From positions 62,001 through 126,000 of the forward strand of contig SEHB01000004.1 in assembly GCA_004143945.1 (NCBI GenBank): a stretch of 64,000 bases of DNA, given 5' to 3'. Shown in pieces: positions 25,723 to 33,856 of this stretch (positions within the stretch are counted from its first letter, which is position 1; every line of letters begins with the position of its first letter). Origin of the DNA: Lysobacteraceae bacterium. GTDB taxonomy: Bacteria > Pseudomonadota > Gammaproteobacteria > Xanthomonadales > Rhodanobacteraceae. Under the pieces are notes generated by a model, which was not told where the DNA came from, made no database searches, and saw nothing but the letters and a program-made list of their open reading frames with translations. The translations under genes were made by a program, and so were the position numbers.

Positions 25723-25748
25723 GCGGGCCGCGCGATCGCGCGGCCCGC
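25723..25748. terminator. Perfect GC palindrome between bamC and fdxA
   Basis: GCGGGCCGCGCG pairs with CGCGCGGCCCGC around a GATC centre, a perfect 26 bp palindrome in the 52 bp gap between the converging bamC and fdxA genes. It could stop transcription in both directions. No T-run follows on either side, so an intrinsic terminator is not certain. Confidence 0.45.
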
Positions 25749-25768
25749 TGCGCGGCACGCGCGCGCGG

Positions 25769-26092
25769 TCAGCGTTCCAGCAGCGGAAGCTTGCCGGGTT
25801 TGCCGTCCCATTCCTTCGCGTCGGGCGGTGCGTCGATGCGTTCGGTCAGCACCGGCCAGACCTTCGACAGTTCCGCGTTGAGCGCAAGGAAGGATTCCTG
25901 CCCGGCCGGCACGTCGTCTTCGGGGAAGATCGCGACCGCGGGGCACTCAGGCTCGCACAGCGTGCAGTCGATGCATTCCTCCGGATCGATCACGAGGAAG
26001 TTCGGACCTGCATGGAAGCAATCGACCGGGCAGACTTCGACGCAATCGGTGTACTTGCACTTGATGCAATTCTCGGTGACGACGAAGGTCAT
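25769..26092 (-). CDS. fdxA: 7Fe ferredoxin FdxA
   Basis: The product is a 107-residue ferredoxin with one 3Fe-4S and one 4Fe-4S cluster. The start [25 protein letters not shown] is identical in layout to FdxA, and the second set is [21 protein letters not shown]. The tail [15 protein letters not shown] is typical. It transfers single electrons in the cytoplasm. The longer ORF of the track is not real. The gene begins only 19 bp after the 3' end of the tRNA-Glu gene on the same strand and has no clear ribosome site, so it is probably expressed from the tRNA promoter. Confidence 0.94.
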   Translation of the reverse strand: MTFVVTENCIKCKYTDCVEVCPVDCFHAGPNFLVIDPEECIDCTLCEPECPAVAIFPEDDVPAGQESFLALNAELSKVWPVLTERIDAPPDAKEWDGKPGKLPLLER

Positions 26093-26111
26093 GCGCGTAC
26101 TCGGGTCGGAA

Positions 26112-26187
26112 TGGCGCTCCCTACGAGGTTCGAACTCGTGTTCCCGCCTTGAGAGGGCGGTGTCCTGGACCACTAGACGAAGGGAGC
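26112..26187 (-). tRNA. tRNA-Glu (anticodon CTC)
   Basis: The minus strand folds into a 76 nt cloverleaf: acceptor GCTCCCT with AGGGAGC, D-arm with AGTGGTCCAGGAC, anticodon stem CCGCC/GGCGG with loop CTCTCAA (anticodon CTC), and T-arm ACGAGTTCGAACCTCGT. The discriminator is G and CCA is encoded. It reads GAG codons for glutamate. It is the only tRNA seen in the window. Confidence 0.95.
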
Positions 26188-26214
26188 GCGGGTATCGGAA
26201 CTGCCCGGTCGCGT

Positions 26215-26242
26215 AGTATAACGAATATGTAACGCGGGGCAA
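26215..26242 (-). promoter_or_regulatory. Promoter for tRNA-Glu (and probably fdxA)
   Basis: On the minus strand TTGCCC (26242-26237) and TATACT (26220-26215) are separated by 16 bp. The predicted start is about 20 bp before the mature tRNA 5' end, which is normal. The pcnB start codon lies just beyond on the other strand. Confidence 0.55.
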
Positions 26243-26266
26243 ATTTCCGAGGAGCTGCAGCGGCGG

Positions 26267-27649
26267 ATGAATCCGGAACCAATTGTACAGGAAGTGCCGG
26301 GCAACGGCGGCTTCCACGTGATCCCGCGCGCGCAACACGCGATCTCCCGCAAGAGCATCTCCTCCGGCGCGCTGCGCGTGCTGTATCGATTGCACGAGGC
26401 GGGTTTCCGCGCCTGCCTCGTCGGCGGCGCGGTGCGCGACCTGCTGCTCGGCGGCAGCCCCAAGGACTTCGACATCGCGACCAATGCGACGCCGGAGGAA
26501 GTGCGCGCGCTGTTCCGCAACTGCCGACTGATCGGCCGCAGGTTCCGGCTCGCGCACGTGGTGTTCGGGCGCGAGATCGTCGAGGTCGCCACCTTCCGCG
26601 GCAGCGCCGACGACGGCAGCGGTGACCGCCACCTCGTCGATGGCCGGCTGGTGCGCGACAACGTCTATGGATCGATCGAGGAAGACGCGATCCGGCGCGA
26701 CTTCACGGTCAACGCCTTGTACTACGACATCGCCGACTTCAGCGTGCTCGACGCGGTCGGCGGCATGCGCGACCTCGAGCAGCGCGTGTTGCGACTGATC
26801 GGGGATCCGGATCAGCGCTATCGCGAGGACCCGGTGCGCATGCTGCGCGCCGCTCGCCTCGCCGCGAAGCTCGGCTTCATGATCGCCCCCGACACCGCCG
26901 CGCCGTTCGCGACGCTCGGGCCGCTGCTGTCGGATGCACCGCCCGCGCGACTGTTCGACGAATCGTTGAAGCTGTTCCTCGGTGGATACGGCCTCGCGAG
27001 TTTCCGCGCGCTCGAGCACTACGGCCTGCTCCACCACGTGTTTCCGGCGACGGCCGCCGCACTCGCGGATGGCGCCGCGGATTTCCGCCGTCTCGCGGAG
27101 AACACCCTGGCGAACACCGACGCGCGCGTGCGCGAGGACAAGCCGGTGACGCCGGCGTTCCTGTTCGCGGCGCTGCTGTGGGAGCCGGTGCGCCGCCTCG
27201 CTCAGTCCGCGATCGACGGCGGCACCGAGGCCTCGCTCGCCTGGCAGAACGCGGCTGCGCACGTGCTGCACGAACAAGCGCAGCGCGTCGCGATACCGCG
27301 CCGCTTCGCGCTCGTGATCGAGGAAATCTGGGCGATGCAGCCGCGCTTCCACCAGCGCACGCGCAAGCGTGCGTTCCGCCTGCTCGAACACCCGCGCTTC
27401 CGTGCGGCCTACGACTTCCTCGTGCTGCGCGCAGGGGAGTCTGACGAACTCGCCGAACTCGCGCGCTGGTGGACCGATGCGCAGGCGCTCGGTCACGACG
27501 AACTCGCCGAACGGCTCGCGGCGCTACCGGCGCCGACCGCGGACGACGCGCCGCCGGCGCCGAAGCGCAAGCGCGCACGGCGTCGCCGCGGCAAGCGCCG
27601 TGGAGCGGGACAGGACGCGCCGTCACAGGCGGGCGAGGCGTCCGATTGA
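26267..27649 (+). CDS. pcnB: Poly(A) polymerase PcnB
   Basis: PcnB adds 3' A-tails to RNAs and promotes their decay. The 460-residue protein has the class II nucleotidyltransferase core [17 protein letters not shown] near 45, then [15 protein letters not shown] with the two catalytic Asp. [13 protein letters not shown] and [17 protein letters not shown] follow. The extreme C-terminus is very basic ([14 protein letters not shown]), a common RNA-binding tail of PcnB as opposed to tRNA CCA-transferase. It is the first gene of pcnB-folK-panB-panC, and its stop overlaps the folK start by 4 bp. Confidence 0.93.
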   Translation: MNPEPIVQEVPGNGGFHVIPRAQHAISRKSISSGALRVLYRLHEAGFRACLVGGAVRDLLLGGSPKDFDIATNATPEEVRALFRNCRLIGRRFRLAHVVFGREIVEVATFRGSADDGSGDRHLVDGRLVRDNVYGSIEEDAIRRDFTVNALYYDIADFSVLDAVGGMRDLEQRVLRLIGDPDQRYREDPVRMLRAARLAAKLGFMIAPDTAAPFATLGPLLSDAPPARLFDESLKLFLGGYGLASFRALEHYGLLHHVFPATAAALADGAADFRRLAENTLANTDARVREDKPVTPAFLFAALLWEPVRRLAQSAIDGGTEASLAWQNAAAHVLHEQAQRVAIPRRFALVIEEIWAMQPRFHQRTRKRAFRLLEHPRFRAAYDFLVLRAGESDELAELARWWTDAQALGHDELAERLAALPAPTADDAPPAPKRKRARRRRGKRRGAGQDAPSQAGEASD

Positions 27650-28146
27650 CGGGCAACGATTCGCTGCTCGCGTATGTCGGCCTCGGCGGCAATCTCGGTG
27701 ACGCCCGCAGGCGCATCCTCGAGGCGTTCGGCGCGCTTGCGCGGATTCCCCGCACACGCCTGCTGCGCCGATCGCGCCTGTACCGCACGCGTCCCTGGGG
27801 CCTCGCCGGGCAGCCTGATTTCGTCAACGCGGCGGCCGAACTCGACACGCGGCTCGGGCCACGCGAACTGCTCGACGCGCTGCTGACGATCGAGCGTGCG
27901 AATGGGCGCGTGCGCGACGCCGATCGCTGGGGTCCGCGCACGCTCGACCTCGACCTGCTCGCCTGCGGCGACCTGCGCATCGACGCGCCCGGATTGACCC
28001 TGCCGCACCCACGCATCGGCGAGCGCGCGTTCGTGCTGCTGCCACTGGCCGAACTCGCGCCGCACTTGCATCTCGGCGACGCGGGCAGCGTGCGCGAGCA
28101 ATTGGCGCACGTGGACACCGGGGGTTGCACGCTGCTGGAGGAGTGA
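27646..28146 (+). CDS. folK: 2-amino-4-hydroxy-6-hydroxymethyldihydropteridine pyrophosphokinase FolK
   Basis: FolK transfers pyrophosphate from ATP to the pterin alcohol in folate synthesis. I start it at a TTG at 27646 that overlaps the pcnB stop (TTGA) with GAGG just upstream, giving 166 residues; the track start lies inside pcnB. Motifs are [35 protein letters not shown], and [19 protein letters not shown] with the Mg-binding Asp pair. [21 protein letters not shown] follows. The rare TTG start together with the overlap suggests coupled, reduced translation. Confidence 0.92.
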   Translation: MTGNDSLLAYVGLGGNLGDARRRILEAFGALARIPRTRLLRRSRLYRTRPWGLAGQPDFVNAAAELDTRLGPRELLDALLTIERANGRVRDADRWGPRTLDLDLLACGDLRIDAPGLTLPHPRIGERAFVLLPLAELAPHLHLGDAGSVREQLAHVDTGGCTLLEE

Positions 28147-28222
28147 TCGCGCCGCTCCGGCGCGCTTGAGCCCGGTCGCATGCAAGGGGAATAATGGCCG
28201 CCTCGCCGAGCCGGACCGATCG

Positions 28223-29035
28223 ATGTACGCGAATGCCCCGACCGCCCCGGTGACCGTCCCCACGCTGCATGCACTCAAGCGCGACGCGCGACGCATCGTC
28301 GCCGTGACCGCCTACGACGCGAGCATGGCGGAGTCGGTCGACGAGGCCGGCGTCGACCTCGTGCTGGTCGGAGACTCGCTCGGCATGGTGGTGCAGGGAC
28401 ACGCGAGCACGCTGCCGGTCACCGTCGATGCGATCGTCTACCACAGCGCCTGCGTCGCGCGCGGGCTGCGGCGCGCGTTGCTCGTCGCCGATCTTCCATT
28501 CATGGCGTTCCGCGATCCGGCCACCGCGCTCGTGAATGCGGGCCGGCTGCTCGCCGAAGGCGGCGCCGCGATGGTCAAGCTCGAAGGCGCGGACTGGGTC
28601 TGCGACGTGATCGCGACGCTCAAGCGGCATGAAGTGCCGGTGTGCGCGCACATCGGGCTGACGCCACAGTCGGTACATCGCATCGGCGGCTATCGCGTGC
28701 AGGGCCGGGACGACGCGACTGCGCGGCGCCTGCGCGCGGACGCGCGCGCGGTGCAGGACGCCGGCGCCGACCTGCTCGTGCTCGAATGCGTGCCGGCCGC
28801 ACTCGCCGCGGAGATCACGCGCGACCTCGCGATCCCGACGATCGGCATCGGCGCGGGCGTGGACTGCGACGGACAGGTGCTCGTGATCCAGGACCTGCTC
28901 GGAATGGGCAGCGGCAAGCGGCCGCGATTCACGCGCGACTTCCTCGCCGGCACGAATTCCATCGCCGGCGCGGTAGCCGAGTACGCACGCGCGGTGCGCG
29001 CGCGCGAATTCCCCGGTCCGGAGCACAGCTACTGA
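28223..29035 (+). CDS. panB: 3-methyl-2-oxobutanoate hydroxymethyltransferase PanB
   Basis: PanB makes ketopantoate from 2-oxoisovalerate and methylene-tetrahydrofolate, the first step to pantothenate. The product is 270 residues from the Met at 28223 ([19 protein letters not shown]); the track adds 19 residues. It shows [41 protein letters not shown] with the Mg-binding Asp, and [10 protein letters not shown]. The line [23 protein letters not shown] is the family signature. Its stop overlaps the panC start by one base (TGATG). Confidence 0.95.
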   Translation: MYANAPTAPVTVPTLHALKRDARRIVAVTAYDASMAESVDEAGVDLVLVGDSLGMVVQGHASTLPVTVDAIVYHSACVARGLRRALLVADLPFMAFRDPATALVNAGRLLAEGGAAMVKLEGADWVCDVIATLKRHEVPVCAHIGLTPQSVHRIGGYRVQGRDDATARRLRADARAVQDAGADLLVLECVPAALAAEITRDLAIPTIGIGAGVDCDGQVLVIQDLLGMGSGKRPRFTRDFLAGTNSIAGAVAEYARAVRAREFPGPEHSY

Positions 29036-29883
29036 TGATCACGCTGCGCACGGCCGACGAGCTGCGGGCGCATGTGGCGGGCCTCGTGCGCGAGGGCCGC
29101 CGCATCGGCTTCGTTCCGACCATGGGCAACCTGCACGCAGGCCATCATTCGCTGATCGGGATCGCGCGCGCGCGCAGCGACGCGGTGATCGCGAGCGTGT
29201 TCGTGAACCCGACCCAGTTCGGGCCGAACGAGGATTTCGCGCGCTACCCGCGCACGCCCGACGCCGATGCCGAAGGCCTCGCGGCGCATGGCTGCGACGT
29301 GCTGTTCCTGCCGCCGGTGGAAGCCCTGTATCCGAACGGCGCGCGCGCGAGCGTCAGGGTCGTGGTACCTGAACTTCCCGACCAGCTCGAAGGCGCGATC
29401 CGGCCCGGGCATTTCGACGGCGTCGCGACCGTCGTTGCGAAACTCTTCAATCTCGTGCAGCCCCGGCTCGCGGTGTTCGGGCGCAAGGACTACCAGCAGC
29501 TGCTCGTGATCCGGCGCATGGTCGCGGACATGGGCTATCCGATCGAGATCATGGGCGCCCCGATCGTGCGCGACCCGGACGGACTCGCGATGAGCTCGCG
29601 CAACCAGTATCTCGATGCGGGCGAGCGGCAGCGCGCGCTCGCGATCCACGCGACCCTGCAGTGGATGCGCGAACAGGCGCTCGCGGGCCTGGATGCCGAG
29701 ACTGTCGAGGCCGGCGCGCGCGCCCGCCTCGAAGCGGCGGGACTGGTGCCCGACTACGCGGTGTTGCGCCGTTCGGACGACCTCGGACCAGCCGAGGGCA
29801 CGCCCGTTCGGAACCTCGTTGCGCTGGCGGCGGCGCGGGCCGGCACCACGCGCCTGATCGACAACCTCGCGCTGGCCGATTGA
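29035..29883 (+). CDS. panC: Pantothenate synthetase PanC
   Basis: PanC joins pantoate and beta-alanine with ATP. The 282-residue protein has the HIGH-like segment PTMGNLHAGHHSLIGIAR near 28 and SVFVNPTQFGPNEDFARYPRT near 60. HFDGVATVVAKLFNLVQPRLAVFGRKDYQQLLVIRRMV is near 130-165, and DPDGLAMSSRNQYL is near 180. It is coupled to panB by a TGATG overlap and followed directly by its own hairpin terminator, so panD (300 bp further on) is transcribed separately. Confidence 0.95.
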   Translation: MITLRTADELRAHVAGLVREGRRIGFVPTMGNLHAGHHSLIGIARARSDAVIASVFVNPTQFGPNEDFARYPRTPDADAEGLAAHGCDVLFLPPVEALYPNGARASVRVVVPELPDQLEGAIRPGHFDGVATVVAKLFNLVQPRLAVFGRKDYQQLLVIRRMVADMGYPIEIMGAPIVRDPDGLAMSSRNQYLDAGERQRALAIHATLQWMREQALAGLDAETVEAGARARLEAAGLVPDYAVLRRSDDLGPAEGTPVRNLVALAAARAGTTRLIDNLALAD

Positions 29884-29926
29884 CGCCGGTGCGCATCAGG
29901 CGGGATTCAACCGGCGTAGCTTTTTT
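29883..29926 (+). terminator. Rho-independent terminator of the pcnB-folK-panBC operon
   Basis: ACGCCGGT at 29883-29890 pairs perfectly with ACCGGCGT at 29910-29917 across a 19 nt loop, followed by AGC and six T. The left arm starts at the last base of the panC stop codon. Confidence 0.7.
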
Positions 29927-29952
29927 GTTCCGGGCTGTGGTATTCTCCCAAC

Positions 29953-30070
29953 TGTCTGGTGGATTTGCGCAACGCATGTTGCGTGTCCCGAGGACAGCAG
30001 GGCGCATTGAAGGTAATCGTCACTCCGATTGAAACCCTCGCCGCGGCAATCGCGCGAGGGTTTTTTTTTG
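29953..30070 (+). ncRNA. Candidate structured small RNA between panC and panD
   Basis: After a -10-like TATTCT at 29941-29946, four consecutive perfect hairpins occur. They are CGCAAC-GCAT-GTTGCG (29968-29983), TGTCC-CGA-GGACA (29984-29996), AATCG-TCACTC-CGATT (30015-30030) and a strong terminator ending in ten T. They lie after the panC terminator and before the panD promoter, with no open reading frame of note. This is the layout of an independently transcribed small RNA of about 118 nt. The -35 region is weak (AGCTTT) and the family is not recognised. A long panD leader with an attenuator is the main alternative. Confidence 0.4.
30032..30070 (+). terminator. Rho-independent terminator of the candidate RNA
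   Basis: AAACCCTCGC pairs with GCGAGGGTTT across a 12 nt loop and runs into ten consecutive T. No gene ends just before it, so it must end a non-coding transcript or attenuate transcription into panD. Confidence 0.88.
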
Positions 30071-30126
30071 CACCGACGCCGGGATTACGGCGCGTGCCAC
30101 GCGCCATGCTGCGCGTGCACAAGCAT

Positions 30127-30135
30127 TGATATACT
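30127..30135 (+). promoter_or_regulatory. Extended -10 promoter for panD
   Basis: TGATATACT matches the extended -10 form (TGn followed by TATACT). It gives a leader of about 45 nt before the panD ATG. No good -35 box was seen, which is normal for extended -10 promoters. Confidence 0.45.
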
Positions 30136-30185
30136 GTCGCCACCAACGCGTGTTGCGCACGCGCAACAGATCCGGGACGACCACG

Positions 30186-30566
30186 ATGCACCTCAACATG
30201 CTGAAGGCGAAGATCCATCGCGCCAGCGTGACCCATGCCGAGCTCCACTACGAGGGCTCCTGCGCGATCGACGGCACCCTGCTGGACGCGTCCGGCATCC
30301 GCGAGTACGAGCAGATCCACATCTACAACGTCAACAACGGCGAGCGCTTTTCGACCTATGCGATCCGGGCCGACGAGGGCTCGGGCGTGATCTCGATCAA
30401 CGGCGCCGCCGCGCATCGCGCGCAGCCCGGCGACATCATCATCATCTGTGCCTACGGCGGCTACAGCGAGGCGGAGGCCGAGCTGCACAAGCCGATGCTC
30501 GTCTACGTCGACCGCGCCAACGCGATCAGCCATACCAACCGCTCGATTCCGAAGCAGGCCGCCTGA
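30186..30566 (+). CDS. panD: Aspartate 1-decarboxylase PanD
   Basis: PanD makes beta-alanine from aspartate using a pyruvoyl group formed by self-cleavage. The product is 126 residues from the Met at 30186 ([16 protein letters not shown]); the track adds 20 residues. The cleavage site is YEGSCAID, between Gly24 and Ser25. [21 protein letters not shown], the substrate Arg and Tyr in this stretch, and [28 protein letters not shown] are all as in the family. It completes the pantothenate set with panB and panC but has its own promoter. Confidence 0.95.
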   Translation: MHLNMLKAKIHRASVTHAELHYEGSCAIDGTLLDASGIREYEQIHIYNVNNGERFSTYAIRADEGSGVISINGAAAHRAQPGDIIIICAYGGYSEAEAELHKPMLVYVDRANAISHTNRSIPKQAA

Positions 30567-30606
30567 CCTCGCGCGACCGACGCGCGTTCGATCGTCCCGC
30601 CGCGAC

Positions 30607-31683
30607 TCAGCCTGCGACGCCCGCGCCGTGGTCGCCGCGCGCATGCCGCGCGAGTGCCCACGCCACGTGTTCGCGCACGAGCGCGCTCGGGTCGTCCGCG
30701 CGCGAGCGCAACGCTGCGATGACGGCGTGCGTCGATGGCGCATTGCCGAGCGCGACCGCGAGATTGCGCGACCATCCTTCGTAGCCCGCGCGACGGATCG
30801 CCATGCCTTCGGTGCGGGCGAGGAACCCGGCCTCGTCCCAAGCGAACAGTTCAACGAGCGAGGCCGCATCGAGGCCATGGCGCGGCACGAAATCCGCTTC
30901 CGGCGTCGGTTGCGCGAACTTGTTCCAGGGACACACGAGCTGGCAGTCGTCGCAACCGAACACGCGGTTGCCGATCGCCTGCCGCAGCGGTTCGGGTATC
31001 GGCCCGCGTGATTCGATCGTCAGGTACGAGATGCAGCGGCGCGCGTCGAGGCGATAGGGCGCGATGATCGCCTGCGTCGGACAGACCTCGATGCAGCGCG
31101 TGCAGGTGCCGCAATGCGCGCTGGCCGGCGCATCGACAGGCAACGGCAGATCCGTGTAGATGTCGCCGAGGAAGAACCATGAACCCGCGTCGCGATCGAG
31201 CAGCAGCGTGTGCTTGCCGATCCAGCCGAGGCCCGCATCGCGCGCGAGCGCCTTTTCGAGCACGGGCGCGGAGTCGGTGAACACGCGATGGCCGAACGGG
31301 CCGACCTCGGCCGCGATGCGGTCGACGAGCTTCTGCAGTCGCGCACGCAGCAGCTTGTGGTAGTCGCGTCCGAGCGCGTAGCGCGAGATGTAGGCGCGCT
31401 CGCCATCTCCGAGCACCTCCCAGGCATCCGCGGCGCCGGCCGGGAAATAGTCCATGCGCGCGGAAATCACGCGCACGGTGCCTGCATGAAGGTCCGCGGG
31501 GCGGCTGCGACGCGTGCCGTGGCGCGCCATGTAGTCCATGTCGCCGTGGAAGCCGCGATCGAGCCATTCGAGCAGGTGCGACTCGTCCTCGCCGAGCTCG
31601 ATGCCGGCGAAGCCGATGCCGCGAAAGCCGAGTTCGGCTCCCCAGCGGCGGATGTCGGTGGCGAGGGTCGCGTAGTCGATCAT
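30607..31683 (-). CDS. queG: Epoxyqueuosine reductase QueG
   Basis: QueG reduces epoxyqueuosine to queuosine in tRNA using cobalamin and two 4Fe-4S clusters. The product is 358 residues from the Met at 31683 (MIDYATLATDIRRWG). It has YFPAGAADAWEV-type cobalamin-fold segments and FTDSAPVLEKALARDAGLGWIGKHTLLL. The clusters are held by CGTCTRCIEVCPTQAI and FGCDDCQLVCPWNKF, the classical 4Fe-4S pattern. The C-terminal HEAT-like tail (GWSRNLAVALGNAPST) follows. It is divergent from nnrD, as in many gammaproteobacteria. Confidence 0.95.
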   Translation of the reverse strand: MIDYATLATDIRRWGAELGFRGIGFAGIELGEDESHLLEWLDRGFHGDMDYMARHGTRRSRPADLHAGTVRVISARMDYFPAGAADAWEVLGDGERAYISRYALGRDYHKLLRARLQKLVDRIAAEVGPFGHRVFTDSAPVLEKALARDAGLGWIGKHTLLLDRDAGSWFFLGDIYTDLPLPVDAPASAHCGTCTRCIEVCPTQAIIAPYRLDARRCISYLTIESRGPIPEPLRQAIGNRVFGCDDCQLVCPWNKFAQPTPEADFVPRHGLDAASLVELFAWDEAGFLARTEGMAIRRAGYEGWSRNLAVALGNAPSTHAVIAALRSRADDPSALVREHVAWALARHARGDHGAGVAG

Positions 31684-31762
31684 GAACGGGTCCGGGCCGC
31701 GCGCAGCATAGCCTGCGCAGCACGCGCGGTCCGCCATCGCCGCGCGCGCTTAGAATGGCGCG

Positions 31763-33250
31763 ATGCCGCTCCCGCTCGAAAACGCCCTGCACACCACCGC
31801 GCAAGTGCGTGCGATCGATCGTGCCGCTATCGAGCGCTGCGGCATCGCGGGCATCGAACTGATGCGGCGCGCGGCCGAGGCTGCTTACGCCTCGCTGCGA
31901 CGTCGCTGGCCGCAGGCGCGCCGCATCCTGCTGCTCGTGGGCCGGGGCAACAACGGCGGCGATGCACTGCTGCTCGGCGTACTCGCGCTGCGCGATGGTC
32001 TCGGGGTCGAGGCGCTCGCGCTGCCGGGCGAGCCGCGGGGCGACGCAGCGAGTGCACGTGCGCGCTTCATGGCCGCAGGTGGAACGCTGCGCGAGTCCGA
32101 TGGGGCAGGCGCGTTGCCTGCGGCCGATGTCGTCGTCGACGGGCTGTTCGGCACCGGGCTCGCGCGGCCGCTCGAGGGCACCGCGGCCGCGCTCGTGCAG
32201 CACCTGCTCGACGCGCGCAGGCCGACGCTCGCGCTCGACCTTCCATCCGGCCTCGATGCCGACAGCGGAGTGGCGCATGCGGTCGCCGTGCGCGCCGATG
32301 CGACGGTCTGCTTCGTCGCCTGGAAGCGCGGCCTGTTCACCGCCGACGCCGCCGATGCCTGCGGCGCGCGCGAACTCGCCGATCTCGGGATCCCGCCGCA
32401 GGCGCGCGAAGGCATCGAGCCGGATTCGATCCTGCTGGACCGTTCGATCGACGACTGGTTGCCGCCGCGGCGGTGCAATTCGAACAAGGGCCGCTACGGC
32501 CATGTACTCGTGGCTGGCGGCGACCTCGGCATGGGTGGAGCGCCGCGCCTTGCGGCAGAAGCGGCGCTGCGGTGCGGTGCCGGCCTCGCGAGCGTCGCGA
32601 CGCGTGCGTCGCACGTGGCTGCGCTGCTCGCGGGCCGCCCCGAACTGATGGCGAGGGCGGTCGAATCCGCCGAGGATCTCGCGCCCCTGCTCGATCGTGC
32701 GAGCGTGATCGCGATCGGCCCGGGCCTCGGCCAGGGCGAATGGGGGCAGGCGATGCTGTCGGCGCTGCTCGCCGCGGGTCGCCCCTGCGTGCTCGACGCG
32801 GACGCGCTGAACCTCATCGCGCGGGCGCCACGCCGCTTGCCGGACGATGCGATCCTCACCCCGCATCCAGGCGAAGCCGCGCGCCTGCTCGACTCGGACA
32901 TCGGCAGCGTGCAGCGCGATCGCCATGGTGCCGTGCGCGAACTCGCACGGCGCTGGCAGTCCACATGCGTGCTCAAGGGCTCCGGCACGCTGGTGGCCGA
33001 TCCGGCGGGACGCGTGGCGACCTGTCCCTGGGGCAATCCCGGCATGGCCTCGGCAGGCATGGGCGACGTATTGACCGGCGTGATCGCCGCCTTGCGTGCG
33101 CAGGGTCTCGATGCCTGGCGTGCCGCCTGCCTCGGTGTCGCGTGGCACGCACGCGCGGGCGACATCGCCGCCGGGGAGCGCCCGCGCGGCCTGCTCGCTT
33201 CCGACCTGTTCGTTCCGCTGCGTCGACTCGCCAATGGAGCCTCGCGATGA
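31763..33250 (+). CDS. nnrD: Bifunctional NAD(P)HX epimerase/dehydratase NnrD
   Basis: This protein repairs hydrated NADH and NADPH. The 495-residue chain joins an N-terminal YjeF epimerase domain (ILLLVGRGNNGGDALLLG, VVVDGLFGTGLARPLEG, LALDLPSGLDADSG) to a C-terminal ribokinase-like ADP-dependent dehydratase. The dehydratase segments are GRYGHVLVAGGDLGMGGAPRLAAEAAL, AIGPGLGQGEWG, LTPHPGEAARLL, VLKGSGTLVADP and the anion-hole GNPGMASAGMGDVLTGVIAA. Its last 4 bp overlap the start of tsaE, the conserved nnrD-tsaE coupling. Confidence 0.95.
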   Translation: MPLPLENALHTTAQVRAIDRAAIERCGIAGIELMRRAAEAAYASLRRRWPQARRILLLVGRGNNGGDALLLGVLALRDGLGVEALALPGEPRGDAASARARFMAAGGTLRESDGAGALPAADVVVDGLFGTGLARPLEGTAAALVQHLLDARRPTLALDLPSGLDADSGVAHAVAVRADATVCFVAWKRGLFTADAADACGARELADLGIPPQAREGIEPDSILLDRSIDDWLPPRRCNSNKGRYGHVLVAGGDLGMGGAPRLAAEAALRCGAGLASVATRASHVAALLAGRPELMARAVESAEDLAPLLDRASVIAIGPGLGQGEWGQAMLSALLAAGRPCVLDADALNLIARAPRRLPDDAILTPHPGEAARLLDSDIGSVQRDRHGAVRELARRWQSTCVLKGSGTLVADPAGRVATCPWGNPGMASAGMGDVLTGVIAALRAQGLDAWRAACLGVAWHARAGDIAAGERPRGLLASDLFVPLRRLANGASR

Positions 33251-33741
33251 AGGACAGCGCCCGGTTGCCGAGCCTCGACGAGGGCGCGCTCGTCGACCTT
33301 GCGCGTGCGCTCGCGCCCGCGCTGGCCGCCGGCGGCGTGGTGTACCTGCGCGGCGACCTCGGTGCGGGCAAGACCACGTTCGCGCGCGCGCTGCTGCAGG
33401 CCCTCGGCGTCGGCGAACGCGTGAAGAGCCCGACCTACAGCCTGATCGAGTCGTACCGCACCGGCGACCTCGACATCCACCACCTCGACCTGTACCGGAT
33501 CGCGGACCCGGGCGAACTCGAATGGCTCGGCCTCGACGCGCTCTGGCGGCCGGGCTCGCTCGTGCTCGTGGAATGGCCGCAGCGCGGTGGCGATCGGCTG
33601 CCTGCGGCGGACCTCGTGCTCTCGCTCGCGCACGCCGGCATCCGCCGCGACCTCGTGGCCGAATCGGGCGGCAGCGCGCGCGGACACGACCTCGTCACTC
33701 TTCTTGCGCAGGGGCTGTTAGCGCCTCCTGTGAAAAGATGA
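33247..33741 (+). CDS. tsaE: tRNA threonylcarbamoyladenosine biosynthesis ATPase TsaE
   Basis: TsaE is the ATPase that works with TsaB and TsaD to place t6A37 on ANN-decoding tRNAs. The 164-residue product starts at the ATG overlapping the nnrD stop. It has the Walker A VVYLRGDLGAGKTTFARALLQ near 40 and the signature VKSPTYSLIESYRTG near 68. HHLDLYRIADPGELEWLGLDAL is near 85, and VLVEWPQRGGDRLPAADL is near 115. The length is typical. The stop codon lies inside a perfect 16 bp palindrome. Confidence 0.95.
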   Translation: MKDSARLPSLDEGALVDLARALAPALAAGGVVYLRGDLGAGKTTFARALLQALGVGERVKSPTYSLIESYRTGDLDIHHLDLYRIADPGELEWLGLDALWRPGSLVLVEWPQRGGDRLPAADLVLSLAHAGIRRDLVAESGGSARGHDLVTLLAQGLLAPPVKR

Positions 33742-33753
33742 ACGGCCGTTCAT
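33738..33753. promoter_or_regulatory. Perfect 16 bp palindrome (TetR-like operator candidate)
   Basis: ATGAACGGCCGTTCAT is a perfect palindrome overlapping the tsaE stop codon and about 100 bp before the amidase gene. TGAACGNNCGTTCA-like palindromes are common operators of TetR-family repressors. No regulator gene is adjacent, so this is pattern evidence only. Confidence 0.4.
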
Positions 33754-33759
33754 GAAGTG

Positions 33760-33781
33760 GTGCAGAAGGAAGGTTCTGCAC
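33760..33781 (+). other. Perfect hairpin between tsaE and the amidase gene
   Basis: GTGCAGAA pairs with TTCTGCAC across GGAAGG, an 8 bp perfect stem, immediately after the palindrome at 33738-33753. No T-run follows, so it is more likely an operator or RNA structure than a terminator. A TTGCGC box at 33808 and TTGAAT at 33831 form a weak amidase promoter downstream. Confidence 0.45.
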
Positions 33782-33856
33782 TCTGCGGATTCATAAAGGA
33801 AAAGTTCTTGCGCCGCGCGCCCGTTTCGAGTTGAATACGGGCGCATGCGGGGAACA

